Positions 33,401 to 47,800 are shown, counted from the first letter of the stretch. The stretch: DNA of 64,000 nucleotides from Lytechinus variegatus (GCF_018143015.1 NC_054742.1:19024158-19088157); one strand, 5' to 3'. The notes: a model not told the origin generated them from the letters alone. Program-made: numbers and translations.

Positions 33401-36017
33401 GACGAGGCTCTATCCCTTTAATCGTTGAACGCCAAACAAGGTAGCAGCAACTCCCATCTTTTGGTCTGCCGTGGCTGGGGTTTGAACCCCTACCTCCCGG
33501 TTGTGAGACAGACACTACCAACTGAGCCAACACACCGGTATATAAGTTAGTGCTCAATTGTAAATTTGAAGCAACAGTTCTGAATGGTACAATATAGTCT
33601 AAAGATCTCTATGTAGTCAAGGGAAATCATATCTGTTCCAACAGGGTTTCATACCATCTCTTTGGGCAAAGGGAGTTTGCAACTAATATTGGCTATTGAG
33701 GACAGTCTCTCGTAGTAGGTCTCCTATTTCATTTATTATTTATTTCAGTAAGAACTTCACAGCATCTTTAATATGTTGCCCTTTTCTTTACTGCCTGTAT
33801 AGCCGAAACAATGAGATAATACCTAATAATAGTAATGATTAATTACCAGTGAGTTGATCTAGACTGTAGAACTTCTTGGGTAGTGGGGCATCTGACTCAC
33901 CAGTTCCTCTCATGTCAAATGATACACAACTAAAGTAGCAAACCAATTTTGAAAAATGTTGGATAGGCTAATGAATTTATCAAAGGAGGTCATTTGTGTA
34001 ACACATAATTTTGATGATGACTTAACTAAAAGAAAAGTTGCATTTTAAAAACAAGAGTGAATGACCAAATTTGAAGCAGACTGCACAAGACATCATAAAG
34101 CTTTTACAAGAAAAGCTTACAATGTTAGAAATGTAAATTACCTGCATCACTTATTTTAAACCAAGCATTTGCACAAAACTGCATAAAGATAAGTCAAGGA
34201 ACAGGGACATCAGTTACGAATGTTGAATAAGAGGTTGTGTGATAATAGCATGGACTTGCCTTCAGAGATAGACTTAAATGTGTATTGTTTGATTCATATC
34301 ATGGTGAAGTTTTAGTAACTACATACTATCAAGGGCTCTCCATATTTCTTTGATTTCTTTTGCATTATTATGATACATGTAATTGAAATATTCTTTTGAA
34401 ATCTTTCCTTAATTGGTTAATTCATTATTCTTCCAATGAATTAGGTCATATACTTACTGATAATCTTTATTGAATGCTCTAATCTGATGTCTCCATGCAT
34501 ACCAGCATTCTGGAAAGCCATGTAGAAATAACATCAAAGGATTGTTAGGATCACCTGACTCTACAATATGAAGCTTTACATCCTAAAGTAGAAGGAATAA
34601 CAGATAAAAAAGGTGAATTGTAAAGTAGAAAGTAGAATAGCAATGGCAAGAGACGTATTTCTTGCAATGAAATTTGAAAAACTTATTCTTAAGTAGGAAG
34701 GTGAACTTTCCTCTTATAGGTTAAAAGATTAGATGATTGTAGGGTTGAGAAAATTATAAGTTTGGAGTTGAAAATAAATGAAGTTCTAAATCTTCAAACT
34801 GAAGGGGAATAAGTGAAACTGAGACGCAAATAAAGAGAACTTAAACCGAAGGGGTCTGGTTGTACACTGCTATATTTGCTGGGCTTCCTTGCCTCAATAA
34901 AACTCATACAAAATTAGCATATATTTAAATTACACAAAATCAACCAATGAAAATAAAGAGAATGGAGAAGCCAACTGAAAGTGGAAAAGTCCAATTCATA
35001 AAAATAACCAATAAGAGATAGAGGATGGAGATGAATAAGATGTTGGGATGATTACATGATAAGAATGTTGAACAAAAGAATCAGATGTGGGAACGTAATG
35101 AATTAACACATCTGAATAGGACAGAAGTGACATGAGAAGCAGGTTGAAAGTCAAATGTAAATGGATGACAACAGAAGCATGGAGAATTTAAACAAAGCTG
35201 AACTAAATTATACCAAAGCTTGAACTATAAATAACTCAACTATTAAAGGAAACAACAGTCCTACATTATTTATGGTCTATCCTACTACTGTTTGGATCAG
35301 ATATATATGGATGAGAAGGATAACTTGGCAAGAAAAGCCAGACAGCCCGGCCTTGTAAACTATGTTAAGAGTGAAGAATCAAGGGAAAGGTACCAAGAGT
35401 ACCCAGAATAAAAAGTAAGAGTCAAGAACTGAAGTGGGATAAAACTGCAAGAGCTTGCTAGGATATTTTCTTTGAACTGGGAGAAGGTACTTGGTGTGCA
35501 TGTTAAAGAAGTGGAAGAATACTTAATTCATCTTTCTTTGATTCAATCCATTAAAAAGAAGGTACTGTTTGTAATCTCTACAATACGAATGTGCATTGTC
35601 GAAAGAGTATATGTTTGAAGACTAGAGACATGATTGTGGAAGTGACAAAGATGAATGTGCAATATCATACTGTATAGCAAATCAGACTGCAATCCAAGCA
35701 GAGGGATGAGGAGAGAGAGGGAGAGAGAACTGTATTTTTCTATTGAATAGTACAAGCAGTGAGTATTGAATTGCATTGAATAGCACAGCAATGCCTTACA
35801 GTTGTCCTACCTTTACAGTAACAAATTTATGGGAGCCAAGTTGTGAGTCCTCCATGCAAGGTGGTCGTGAGTTCCTGGTCTTCTGATGAAACACCCATCG
35901 TGGTCCTTTGAAGACCAGGGACAGTAGAAGAACAAGAATGCCCCTTAGTACTCCAAGTAGGAAAAAGGGCAGATAAAACAGGCCTGTGATAGTGAAGAGC
36001 CGAAGAGGGTTCCCCAT
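30457..36017 (-). CDS. EPHX4-like: EPHX4-like epoxide hydrolase paralogue, copy C, relay Asp and His lost
   Basis: Exons in coding order are 36017-35811, 34582-34458, 33929-33847, 32078-31877, 31465-31323 and 30710-30457, giving 337 aa in frame with the same intron phases as copies A and B (exon 4 one codon longer). Intron 5 begins GCAAGA, a GC-AG intron. The N-terminus is a hydrophobic anchor. HGFP (90-93), nucleophile Asp159 in GHDWGG and the cap tyrosines (YVFFFQ; NYYRN at ~262) are kept. However, the relay Asp position is His289 (WATSH) and the catalytic His position is Val317 (GDVLVHQ). The frame is otherwise open and splice sites are intact, so it looks like an expressed gene rather than a dead one. 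It may bind substrate without turnover or have a new role. His320 and Asp293 lie close by and could be shifted substitutes. Confidence 0.87.
32155..33053. mobile_element. Outer MITE with GGCCCGTATTCTGAAGT ends
   Basis: Left end GGCCCGTATTCTGAAGTTAG, right end CTGACTTCAGAATACGGGCC: inverted repeats of about 30 bp that continue into TTTAACTTA/TAAGTTAAA. ATT lies on both outer sides as a possible 3-bp target duplication. A second MITE (32435-33026) is inserted inside. It is located in intron 3 of the third hydrolase gene. Confidence 0.8.
32435..33026. mobile_element. Inner TTAA-flanked foldback MITE
   Basis: Begins TTAAAGGAGAATGAAACC and ends AAGTTTCATTCCCCTTTAA, with long inverted arms: CTCCCATTGGCAATGCGA and TCGCATTGCCAATGGGAG are exact complements. 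Both arms carry TGATGTCA/TGACATCA. It is nested within the element at 32155-33053. Confidence 0.88.
33340..33541 (-). mobile_element. tRNA-derived SINE (second family)
   Basis: On the minus strand the head reads GTGTTGGCTCAGTTGGTAG (A box) and GTAGGGGTTCAAACCCC (B box). It is followed by CAGACCAAAAGATGGGAG, TTTGGCGTTCAACGATTAAA and a GC-rich body. The fragment at 49590 belongs to the same family. It is in intron 3 of the third hydrolase gene. Confidence 0.78.
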
Positions 36018-38091
36018 TATAGACCTATGTATAGTGAGTTGTAGGAAAATAATAATTGGTATCTCACTGCTCTAGTTCTGCTACCTTCATGTATAGTATT
36101 GCTGAACAACACAGAGTATTTCGTACAATCTCAATTGTACACAGAGCAAAGTCTGCTTTATTGCAGCAAGTCATGCTGTATTTGTATTGCATGTTGTGAA
36201 GGGGTGTGTTTATGCTTTCATTGCTGAGACGGAATCAGCGTTTTCAAATGTTGTTTCAGATCGCAAACATGGTCCTGGGAGTGCTGTTTATGCTTTGTTT
36301 TTCAGAGGCGAAATCGCGATTTGCAGCTGGCTTTGCATCGTTATCTTTGTTGAGCAGGAAAGTTTTTTTCAAAAGTTATTGTTTTCCGAGTGTTGTTATG
36401 GTCGACTATTATTCAAACTTCGAACAATTTCTGATCTTTTAGTAATTGCATGGAGCTACTTGACGTAGCCATAGAATTTCATCCATGGTGAGGATATAAA
36501 TTTCTAAAAATAAAGATTATTAAAGTATTTATTCATGCTTCTGGGGCTTCTGGCTTAGCGATATCTCCTCATCAAACGGGTTTTTTTGTAAATCCCTCAA
36601 CATACATCGAGATTATGGCAAAATAGATAAGTAGTACAGTACTTCACTTGATAATCACATATGCATTGGTCATTATTAGAACCAGGGATGTGTGAGGTAA
36701 TTCCCTTTTAGAACCATGGGACTGTATTTGCCCATGGATTTTCATCTCACCGGAAGCATGTACCAAATGACCTCATTTAAACACGTTTACGATTGTGGTT
36801 CTTTTTATACTTCCCCAGAAATCCTGATTCTGGTCAAACAACGTTTTGAAACGTACCTTTTTGTAAGTTTACTACAATCGGTGTTCTGAAACATTGTTTA
36901 AGTAAGCATGAAAGCGTGAAAATAAGCATGCTGATGATGCAACCATGTTTTGGACTAATCAAAAATGAAAATGCTGATTCTGGTCTGAAAAGTGGAAGCA
37001 TAAACATGCACCAAGAAACTCTAATACAAGGGAGTTATAATGAAGGAGAGGGGTCAAGCTGCTTTCTTCTGAGTCCATGCTTTATATCATGCAGTGATAG
37101 GTTATCTGCTTACCAGGTAGTTAGATAACAGAACATATGAGTAATAAGTTGTTGAAAACTCAAATATCAGGGGCGGTATTCTGTTCACTGTCCCTTTCAA
37201 TGGGTTCTTATTAAATGCGTTTTGTGAAGGAACGTAAACTCTTGTAAATTCTTAATTATTTCAACTGCAAATAAAACATACAGAAACATGCATTGCAAGC
37301 AAAGTACCTAACATGGAAGATTGTAATTCATGGATTAAATGACAGGACATTAAAATGTGCGCAAATGAACGGAACATATTCAAATATTGAACTTTTTGTA
37401 AGAATATAATTTTCCTTTAATCGACTCTGGTACAAAAACTGAGTGATATGTATAGTGCTCATTTTGAGAATTTCTCTGATGTCCTATATTCCATAAAGCA
37501 TTTATGTATGTGCTTTATAAACCAGTATATTTATAAATCCAAAACTGGTACTTGGCTTCCGAAAATAAAGCCAAGTGGAATGTTATGTATGTAATTGTTA
37601 CGATTTAGAACCCATCTCGATGCATTTGCATAAATTACAAGAGTAAAGTTCCTTTCTAACAACAGGTACTTGTGACTAATTCCCCTCCACCCTTGATACT
37701 TATTTCCAATGTTATGCTTGTTTGATTTTGCTTTCTATACACATCATTTTTTTTGTTTAGGCAGACTGGCTTACTAGAATAAATATTACATCCAAACTTT
37801 GCTGATTCCATTCTCATTTTTAATCATATGACCTCACGCTTGAATGGAAATTCATACAGAATATAAGAATGAGTTGATTTCAAAGGCCTGTCACCATTCA
37901 TGTAGAAATACATGTATGCAAGTATAAAATGGAAGCCTTTTTCAATTTCTAAAGAACATGGTCATGCCCATTTGGTATAGAAGAGATTGCTACCCTGCAA
38001 GTGAGTACTTGATGGATGCCCCAATCTGTTGACTGGAATTGTATGACTAGGCCTACGTGTTTCACAAAGCAATCAAACTTAAAATGCTGAC
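36018..38091. other. Intergenic region between divergent genes
   Basis: This 2.8-kb interval (to 38817) separates the start codons of the third hydrolase (minus) and IPPK (plus). No gene is recognised; the small open frames at 36187-36468 and 36916-37128 show no known motif and no conserved partner here. Both promoters should lie in this region, but I see no distinctive core element. The interval also holds a MITE at 38092. Confidence 0.45.
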
Positions 38092-38415
38092 TTAAAGGGA
38101 AATCCAGCTTTGGTCATAAAATGTTGTGTTGGAAAGGAGCAAAATCAATAAAACAGAATGGTAAAAGTTTGATAGAAATCGGAAGCAATAAGAAAGTTAT
38201 GGCTGCTTTAAAATTGAGATCAGTAGAACTATGTTTATTTCAAATTGGCAACTGGGTAAGTAATGTGATTACCAATATCACAAATTTTAAGAATTAAATT
38301 TTAAAAAACTTATTGTTTGTCTAATATTGTTCAAACTTTCACCTATCAAATTGTCTGAATTTTCCTTTTCCTCAAAGAAAAAAAAGTTTTTATGTGGGTT
38401 GGATTCCCCCTTTAA
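38092..38415. mobile_element. TTAA-flanked MITE upstream of IPPK
   Basis: Starts TTAAAGGGAAATCCAGC and ends GGTTGGATTCCCCCTTTAA. Internal arms include AATCGGAAGCAATAAGAAAG. At 324 bp it is shorter than the other TTAA MITEs here. It lies about 400 bp before the IPPK start codon. Confidence 0.72.
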
Positions 38416-38817
38416 AGGGGGAGTGAACTGTGTATGATCTCTCATTGACTGTGTGTTATAATACATAGTTTTAAAATGTACATTTTCAGATATCTACTTA
38501 TATTCCAGAGAATAAATTGATCTCAAAATGTTTTGAGACGAAAAGTTATTGGTTTGCTACTTGGTAACATAATTATTGTGGTACAAATATATTGACTACT
38601 TAGTTTGCTTGTTATCATTCAAGTCTATCTACATTACTAGACTACACTAGCATTATGGGCCAGGAAACTGGCCAGGTATGAGTCGTTGAGGACTCGAGAT
38701 GGCGCTATCCTCATTAGATCTGATATTTATTGTCTTTTCATCCATAGGTCTGTAAGCAACACAAAGCATCAATATGATTAAAAGAAGCTAACGCTGGAAA
38801 GTTGAATTGATGGGACT

Positions 38818-41800
38818 ATGGATTCTAATGGTGTAGAAGAGGATATTGAGGATATTAAAGTCTGGAAGTATATCAAGGAGGGAAATTCATCATTAGTTAT
38901 TGGACATAAGAAGGTGAGATGGTATGAACATATCCTTGTTACTCTGTGATAAGAATGTTGGTTAATCATATTATACCCCTTTCATATTGCGCTTTTCCCC
39001 GGCGAACTTCGCCAGCAAAGGGGAAAGTGTCCAGTATGAAAGGTACACAGGAGAACTTCGCCAGTGAAAATGTTTTCCGGCGAAGTTCGCCGGTGAAACA
39101 GCCAACTAAAGGAAACCGGAGAACTCCTCCTCCTTAATGACGTCAGAGGTCATTTTTTTCTCCCCGAAACACCCTGAACTGAGATTCCACGTGCAAGCGA
39201 GCTATTATTTCCATGGCTAAATGTAGAAAGCCATGCTTTATGAGCAATTTGATCATTCCATAGAGTTAAATACCCTCAAACATGCAGTTTGTTTTTTTTC
39301 ACTTACGATATGTATTATAAAAGCGTTATTGTACATGCTAAAAATATCAAAGTACTTTCTTTTTTTGCTTCTAATACTTCTAGAATATGTTATATATTTT
39401 TTTACACCTTTTTGTAATCGGTAAGAAGCAATGTTTACAAGTTTATTTTAGTTTGTTCTATATGCCAGTTCGTAGTTCCTTTCTGCGCATGATCAAAAGA
39501 TTCTACGCGTGATCAGAGGAAGGTCATTTGTACTAAAGTGACATGATGGTTAAAAATCTAATGAGATAGGCACCAACTTTGATGTCTTAATTATTCATAT
39601 ATTCTTTTGAATTGTGGTTTTTATTTACATCCAAAATCAACAATGCATCCATGAACGACTGGTATTTCACAGCTTGCCAAGTACATTGTGCAACATGCTA
39701 TGATATGCATTTGAAGTAGGAATGCAACAAATACCTTCATAAAGTGTTCATTGGTGTGCTATTCTAGTCACTTGGTCTATTCAATTTCTTCATCCTGCTA
39801 TGTAAGGCAAGTTTATGTAATATCTTGCTTTGAATCTGCCATAATGAAATAAATGATAGGTCATTTGACCAAAATTGTCCATGAAGTAACTACGAACTGG
39901 TCTATTCTTCATGGACGTGCCGAGTGATCTGATCAGCAGCAGCTGCTAAGAAGTGTTTACCAGCCGTCATCTCCAAAATTTTACTGATAAAATTAATTAG
40001 GTATCTACAATTAATAAGGAGAGAGTACGATTAGAATTCAAATTAAAAAACGCACGTGCTTTCATTTGCACTTACTTCCGCCCGAGCAAATCACCCGTCG
40101 ACTTTCGCCAGGGAAGAGATGTCAGTGCGAAAGGGTACATTTTTTCTTCGCTGTTTAAGTGAGGAATGCATGCCGGAGGATTTCGACGGCAAAGTTCTCC
40201 TGGGAAAAAAATAAGAGGCCAGTTTGAAAGGGGTACAAAATGTAGAGTGTGTTAGCGATACATTGATAACCAGGCAGTATTTGAGCTAAGAAAGTTTTTG
40301 GGTCGAAACAAAGACACCTGTACCTCAAGGGGAAGATTGGACACTTAATAGATCATGTAATGTAACTCTATTAAAGAGCACCCATTAGCCTTGGGAAGGT
40401 CAACATTTGCATTTGAATTTGGGGGTTTTCTGCAAAGTATGGGGGAAATGAGAGAGGGGTGAGGATTTTGCAATTCTGAAATTTTACCTTTTTTTAAATG
40501 CCAACATATTAAAAAAACAAGTATTTGATAGCAATTTCTGTGAAAGGAGAGATAATAATGATTATTATTATGATTATGAAAGGAGAGATGAGACCATCCT
40601 CTTGCACCTTCCCTGCATCGGCCTCTCAACATTTCGCCTTTATGTTTATACACAAGCCATATGCCGATTCATGAAGTTTACCTACTAAACACTGTCTGGT
40701 CTCTTTTCCCATGTAGGAACGATGACCAAAGTGTTCAGTTTCCCCTTTGATCCAAGGTACTTTGGAGTATTAGACCAATCGGTAATTGATCTTCAGAATC
40801 CTCAAATCTTTTTACCAAAAGATCTAAATCAGGATGAAGACAGCTGCTTTGTTTATCTAATCATGTACTGTTGATGTCCTTCCTATTTAGGTTTTAATGT
40901 TTAATATTTTTTAGTTCTTTGCCAATAATGGTGGTTTGTTCATTATTATTTGAATTCTTTTAATTTCCTTGCTACAGAAGCACATTGTTTATCGGCTTTG
41001 GAAGAAAGACACCAAAGATGTCCTTCAGAAGGTATATCCTAATAGATTATTTCTTAGTGAGAGCATACACTTGGGTGGAATTTTCATATCATTGTTTACA
41101 CTAACCAGTTACTATTAACATTTCAGTTAACAAAATAATTTTTCACTTGTTTTTGGATTGCTATAACCAGGTTATTCATCAAGGTTCAATGAATTTCAAT
41201 CCAGTGGAATCAAACAAACAAAATTATTTTGTAAAAAAAAATGTTGAGAAAAAGGATAATATGAATAAATTCAGTAAATTTCAAATGTTTGGTACAATAT
41301 CTTTTTCATGAATATACAATTATGAAGATGAAATACAGGATACAGCCATAGTCATAAAATTATTTCTAACATTCTTGTGTACCGGTAGTCTGATTTTAAA
41401 ACATCACCGATTGAATTATGCACATTTATGTGACTCTCACACATTTTTACATTAAATCGAGAACAAATGTTTGAGGAAAAACATTTTTTTTTCATTTAAA
41501 ATATGAGATTTGGCTACCCGATTCTAAGATTTCAATCCTCAGAATCAGAGTATTTCCGACGCCACGACAGGGACGTATCTCACACGTGTCATATATTAAA
41601 TAAATGAGTGTTAAGTACAGAAATGGTGAGGGGTAGATATAGCAGTTTGTATACAATAAAACATGCTATGCCAAGTGCAAGTAAAAAGTAACTAAGAAGA
41701 GCTAGTATGATGCTTTCTGTCTAGAAGTTATTCCAAAAGCTCTTATGCGTTAAGTGGAACCAGCATGGGCTGCAAGTTGACTATTGCAGCACACACCACA

Positions 41801-44800
41801 AGTGCAGCTTCCACAGTCCTTGTTGCTACATCCTTAGACTCTGTGAATTGTTTGGTTGCCTTCATTGCCCTCATGAATGGTGGTTTTACCACCATTACTT
41901 TCTTATGCAGGAACAGATCTTGGATGTAAAATCCTCTATCAGCCATGACGGTATCACCTTCTTCAAGCTTTGTAATGATGTTGGACATCTTGCGAAGTGT
42001 TACCTCCCGCTGGTTTTGACACAAACGAGATGGTTCCTCCTGTAGTTATGTCCACAAGACACTTTAACGTAGGCCGAGACTTGTATTGACTGTACACTTG
42101 GCATTGCGAGCTATCTAGGGTTGGTAGATTGATCTGGATCTCAGTACATTTTGTTATGTAGCGAACTACTCCAAACTTTTTGAAGCAGCTTGGGTAGTAC
42201 CTCAAAGTATCCCGTTTAGATGGCCAATAGATGAAGGATTCCCGTTCTTTACTAAGAAAAGGGATCCGAAGTAGAGATCACCTGTGAAACAGTACTCTGG
42301 CTTACAATGAATCGGAATGCCTGGTGCTCCTCTCGAAGATTAAGACGCAGCTTCTTTAGAGTCATCATAAGTTCATCTTTTTTTCCAGGTTTGTGTTGGT
42401 TTTTTTAACTGGAATGCTTTCTCTTCTTGAGACGTGTGACCTTTGTAGTAGTGCAGAGTAGTTGCATGGGGTTGAACTTGCTCCATGGGCCAACAAAAGT
42501 ATTGATATGATGGGATTTCTGTGAAGAGCTTTATTAATTCATCGTAGGAAGATATGTCTTCAATCCCAAAGCGCGTTGTGGCACTAAGCTTACTCTCCAG
42601 GGAGTTCTTTCTTTGCAAGATCATAGATGGTCTGCTGTAGCAACTCGCATTTTGACATGGTTTCTTGCAGCTCTGTCTCTATGTCGTCAACATAAAATTG
42701 TGAGAAGGACCGCATACCAATTGTACCACCAGCATAGTTGCACTTTTCTCCAAGTTGGTGAAGTCTCTGGAACTGACCTGGATGCCAACTGCCTTTGGTT
42801 TCTTATCTTGGGGTCGTGCAGGTCTAGTTGGTGGTACATTTTCTTTGTTGATGGTGCAATGCTGCTTCAGAGGAGCTCTACTGTGTTAAACCGGCTAAAT
42901 TATGTTGTAACCTCTCATGTAGAGTGATGGGTTTGGGTCATCTGAAAATGGACAACCGTGGCGAAAATGATTGCTGCACACTCGTGTTGACGGTTTATTG
43001 CAAAATTATCTTTTTTAATGAGCCGGGTCCAGAGGGCGAAATTCGGAGGATCAGTACATCTGTGAAATCGTAGATTGTCCACATGGTCCTTTATTAGGTA
43101 CCTGTAATGTGTTAGCAGGAGTGAGAAAAAAGAAAAGAAAACACAAACTCCAAATTAGAATCAGTAGATCTAGACCTATACATACCTTTACTAATCAGTT
43201 ATCTATTCATGGCAGGTTGTAGGTGTTCAGTTCAGTAATACATGTACGTACAATTGCAATACAGTAATCAAATATCTGATGTCAATCCGGGCTGCCAAAG
43301 CGTAGATCCCGCCGCTCAGTCATCCACCCGGTACGTCACATGCACTCGGGAAGTGGCTGGCCGCTGTGCTGACACATTACCGCTAAAACACAGAGAGAGC
43401 TAATGATAGAGCAGGCTAGGCGCACGCGCTGGTCACTTGACTCAGACAGCTCAAAAGACAAAAATTCCACAGCCAGTGTGCCAAAAATGAACCGATATTA
43501 CCTTACCTATCACGATATCTTCTGTCATTTTTGCAGCCATAGACAGTACATCTATCTCCGCCACTCATAATGAAGACAAGTGATGTTAATTTCTGAAACA
43601 AATATGACGAGCTGCTTACTTGAAGAAAGCAAAAAGTTTGGAAACGGGCATTGATCGCATTTTGATATGCTATGGAAATTGTACACTATATTGTCGGCTG
43701 CTTGCATTTGCATGGTGGCATCCGGACAATAGCGGTGCTATTGCTCCCTTTCCAATCCCATGATCCTTTGCGTGAAACTATTTGCAATAAGGTCTATAAA
43801 TCAGAGTTAAGAAAGAGCTGAATAATCTTCATTTTTTCGGTAGTTTCCAATTAAATCAAAACAATTTCAAGGTTATATGGAAAATAGATGGCCACAGTTT
43901 TTGGAACGAGGTACCTGGCGATAAATTATTGGTAATTGGCGCTGATTTTACATCAGTTTCCCGGCTTTTTTTTACTGGTTTGACATAATATGAAAGAAAG
44001 TTGTGATTACCAAAAAGATATTGAAATTTAGATGGTCTACTGATATTTTATTATCTTCTTTCCAAAACAACCACTTGCCTAATTGGGCAATTGACTTAGT
44101 TTGAGAAATGCTTGCCCACACATCATTTTCTCTTGTCCCGGGCAAGCGGGTTTGTCATGCCCTGCCCCTGGTAGTGATAATCTTCTTGTCTTTTACACTA
44201 TATTCCCACTTTAAATTTGTATAAATCACTTAATACAAGAGTAGAAATCTTTCAACATAGAATGTTCATATGAGAAACCCATGTGTATACTTTTGAATTG
44301 TAATATTTATCATCAATTTTTTTTCAATCAATCTGATTACAGAATTCTAGAAAAATGGAGTGTTTGGCAAAAATTAATTACATAAAAAACTGCCTCCTGC
44401 CTATCTTGGGGAGATATTCCAGTATTCCAGTAAGTACATCAGTTATTCTGATTTCAGAGGTTCCATTTTGAAATCTTTGATATTGTAAATCACGTTTTAG
44501 CTTTAGTAACACTCTGTTTGTGGGCAAGACACAACCTAGGTACATCCTTGCTCATAAAGAAGATGCAATCTGGCTACTACTGCCATATTCATAAAGAAGT
44601 TTCTTATTTAAAAATTCTGGTATATTATAAAAGTCTTGTGTGAATCAAAGACATTCATAAGGTTTAATAGAAATCTTCTTTGTTCCTTGTCAGTCCGACG
44701 TACCAAGTTCTAATTTATTATTTTATAATTATTATTTGTTTAACACCATTGGAGTACCTGGTAAATTATTCTGTTTTGTACCCCTTCGCCCTATTCTTGG

Positions 44801-47800
44801 ATCATTGTAAATTTCCTCAAGTACAATATGTGAGATGTTAACATTCCTATTTTGTTGTTTGTGATGCAGCGATTATGACTTTGTAGATACATCTTATTAT
44901 GCTGCTTTGAACTTTACACGATTCTGATATTAATATAAGGCATAACATGAGAGGGCTGATAATCACAAATAACTGAGATATGTCTTAATCAATTTTCCAA
45001 GTTTTTGCTGTATTTTCATCTCATTTTTTTTTTGTATTAATAGCTGTTATTCATCCTACAAACTTTTTTCTGATTTTTTGCACAGAAATGCGTTCCAGTG
45101 AGTGCAGATTTTGTTGATTCAGTAAGCAAAGCATTTGAGAGCCAAAGACCTTTAAAAAGATGCCATCAGATGATAGATCCCAATCAAACATCAGTTCTCT
45201 GCTCACCAAACTACTGCTTCTTAGATGACAAAGGTCAAAAGGGAACATCAACTCTTACTGTAGAATTAAAGGTACAGTACACATCAATATTAATATAAGG
45301 TTGATCTGATTTCTTAGCTAAAAATTAACATATTCAGTAAAATGTATTAAAGTTTGCCCTTGGCAATTAGAACAGAAAATTATTACAAAGCTCATGAATT
45401 TTTTTTTCTGATATCATTTTTTTTCAGGAGCATCTTTTTCAGATCTGCTGCTGATATTGTCAATTAGTGATTAAACTTTATCTCTGTTAGTTTAAGGACA
45501 TATTAAATAACCACAGTGTAATTATTATATATTTGTTATTTATATGTCAAAAATGTGTACTGTATTGATTTTGTGATTTTCATTGGTTTGTGTACAAAAA
45601 GTTATCATTACTTTCTCTGATTTTCAGCCTAAACTAGGTTATATACCCACCCACCATATTTCATCTCCAGAGATTGAAGATCAACCAGTTTGCTTGTTCT
45701 GCATGCAACAAATATTAAAGGTTTGAAATTTAGGATTATTCAGGAATATCTTAAAAATTGTCATTATTGTATTTTAAGGAAGTAAATTATACCATCATGT
45801 CTTTTTATTTCAATATTTGACTAAAGGTATTTTTTTTTTTTGGGGGGGGGATGGGGAGTTGTCAGTGATATTTTTTTATTGAAATGATATGTCTGTTTTA
45901 GCTAAAAGGAGCAGCTCAGGACACCTTTTTATTACATTCAGCAAATCTATTTTATATTAAAGTGATCAATAACTCAATTTCAAGATTTATCATAAAAGAT
46001 TATAATTGTTATATTGTACTTCTGTAAATAGCACTTATTTTATACAAGTTTTCTGCCAAAGATTTCAATAAAATCCCATTACAATCAAGATATTAAGAGC
46101 ATTATATTCACATTTATCACAGAATGAGTAAATACTGATATATGAGGTTCTGTGTGTTTGTTTATATTATTTTTCAGAGGAAAGAAGGTCAATGGAACTA
46201 CACAAGCAAATACTGCCCTGTCAATCTTTTCTCTGGGTAAAATTACTTTTGTTTAAGATTTTTTTTCTGTTACTTAACTATATAAATACTTCCCCTCTCC
46301 TTTGCATTTGAAGAGATACATTTGCACCTTTAATATGCATTTACCTTTTTTAAATTTGTATTGTACTTTGTACTTTTTATGAGATGTGGAATAAAATTTG
46401 AAACTGAATTTGAAAAAAAAAACTTGGAAAAACAATTTTATTGTTGCGAACTAAAATATTACTTGCCAAATAAGTCCCAAAATGAGATTTATCAGTATTT
46501 TTATCATGCTTACGCCCACCGGAGGTGGTGCTGGAGGTGTACGTCCCGTTTTTGTTCTCATGATATCTCAACAGTTTGATGTATTGACTACATATTTAGA
46601 TAATGAATGCATACGGGAGTGACTATGATCTGATTAGTTTAGAGGAACATAGATCAAAGGTCACAGAGAACATGCATCTTGAAATATATCTTCTTTTTGT
46701 GATAATTCAAAAACTGTTTGAGGGACTGCCTTCAAACTTTGTTTATATGTGCAAGCATATAGGAATGACTATGATCTTTAGTTTCAGGGAATGGCTTGGT
46801 CATTTTATGATTTACTCTACAGTTTAATAATGCAATTGAATTAATTTGATGGTTTCACAATATCAAAATAAAGTATGCAGTATAGTTCAGACATGGCAAT
46901 GTCAGAGGCATACATTCCAACAGTGTGCAGTTGATAATCCATCTAGTTTAATTCTCAATTGCATTTATTACTTTATAATCTTTATTGATTTTTTTGGTCA
47001 ACTCTTGAATGTTTTGTATTACAGTTTTCCGCCACCGTTTCTCTTGTGCTTTCATGAACTCAATGTATGTTCTGTAAAATACATTTCCCAAATGTCATGA
47101 GCAAAACAAGATGCACTCTACTGAAATAATACAGAAAAACAATCTGTCATAGGCCTAGTCTGTAAATTATTATACAGAACAAAGCCTTTTGGATACAGTA
47201 TTGCCAATCAGAGTAAGGTAAGGCGGGGTAAGTTGTGACAGTTCTTGCTTTTTGCATGTTAGAATTGATATGATTAATAATCTTGTCGAAATAAGTACCT
47301 TGCCTTGAAATTTAATTCTTCTGAAATATTTTCCACCTATATATAACTTTCTATCCCCACACTGAAAGTCATCGTGACCTTTGAAAAAAACAATGTCAAA
47401 TGGCTCAACTTGCCCCATATATGGGGTAAGTTTGAGCCACCTTCTGGGGTAAGTTGAGCCACAAAAACTATGTACAAAATGTATGAGGGGAGAACCAGCA
47501 TGTCAATTTTTTGTTTAAAGTCTTTTCACTTGCTAATTCTCTATAAATACTAACATCATTTAAAAGGAAAAGAGCAGTCATGTAAATTTGCTCCTTTCAG
47601 CCAGCATTTCAATCGATTTTTATGGTTTGTTTGTTTTTTAAGATACATTACCATAGGAATTACCATGGCTCAACTTGCCCCATGCTGTTTGGCTCAACTT
47701 ACCCCAGTCCGAACTTAGTGCGATAATTTTGTATCCACACATTTATTATGCATCCATCATATAAAATACTATGACAAGAATGAAGATCCATACCTGGACT

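Noticed and set aside
40724-40876. 50-codon plus-strand frame in IPPK intron 1 starting MTKVFSFPFDPRYFG, with an AG just upstream
   Set aside because: It has no counterpart in the IPPK family, ends in a stop without a usable donor, and exons 1 and 2 already join in phase without it.
42613-42927. 104-aa plus-strand frame in IPPK intron 2
   Set aside because: It is the antisense shadow of the DDE_4 transposase relic on the minus strand.
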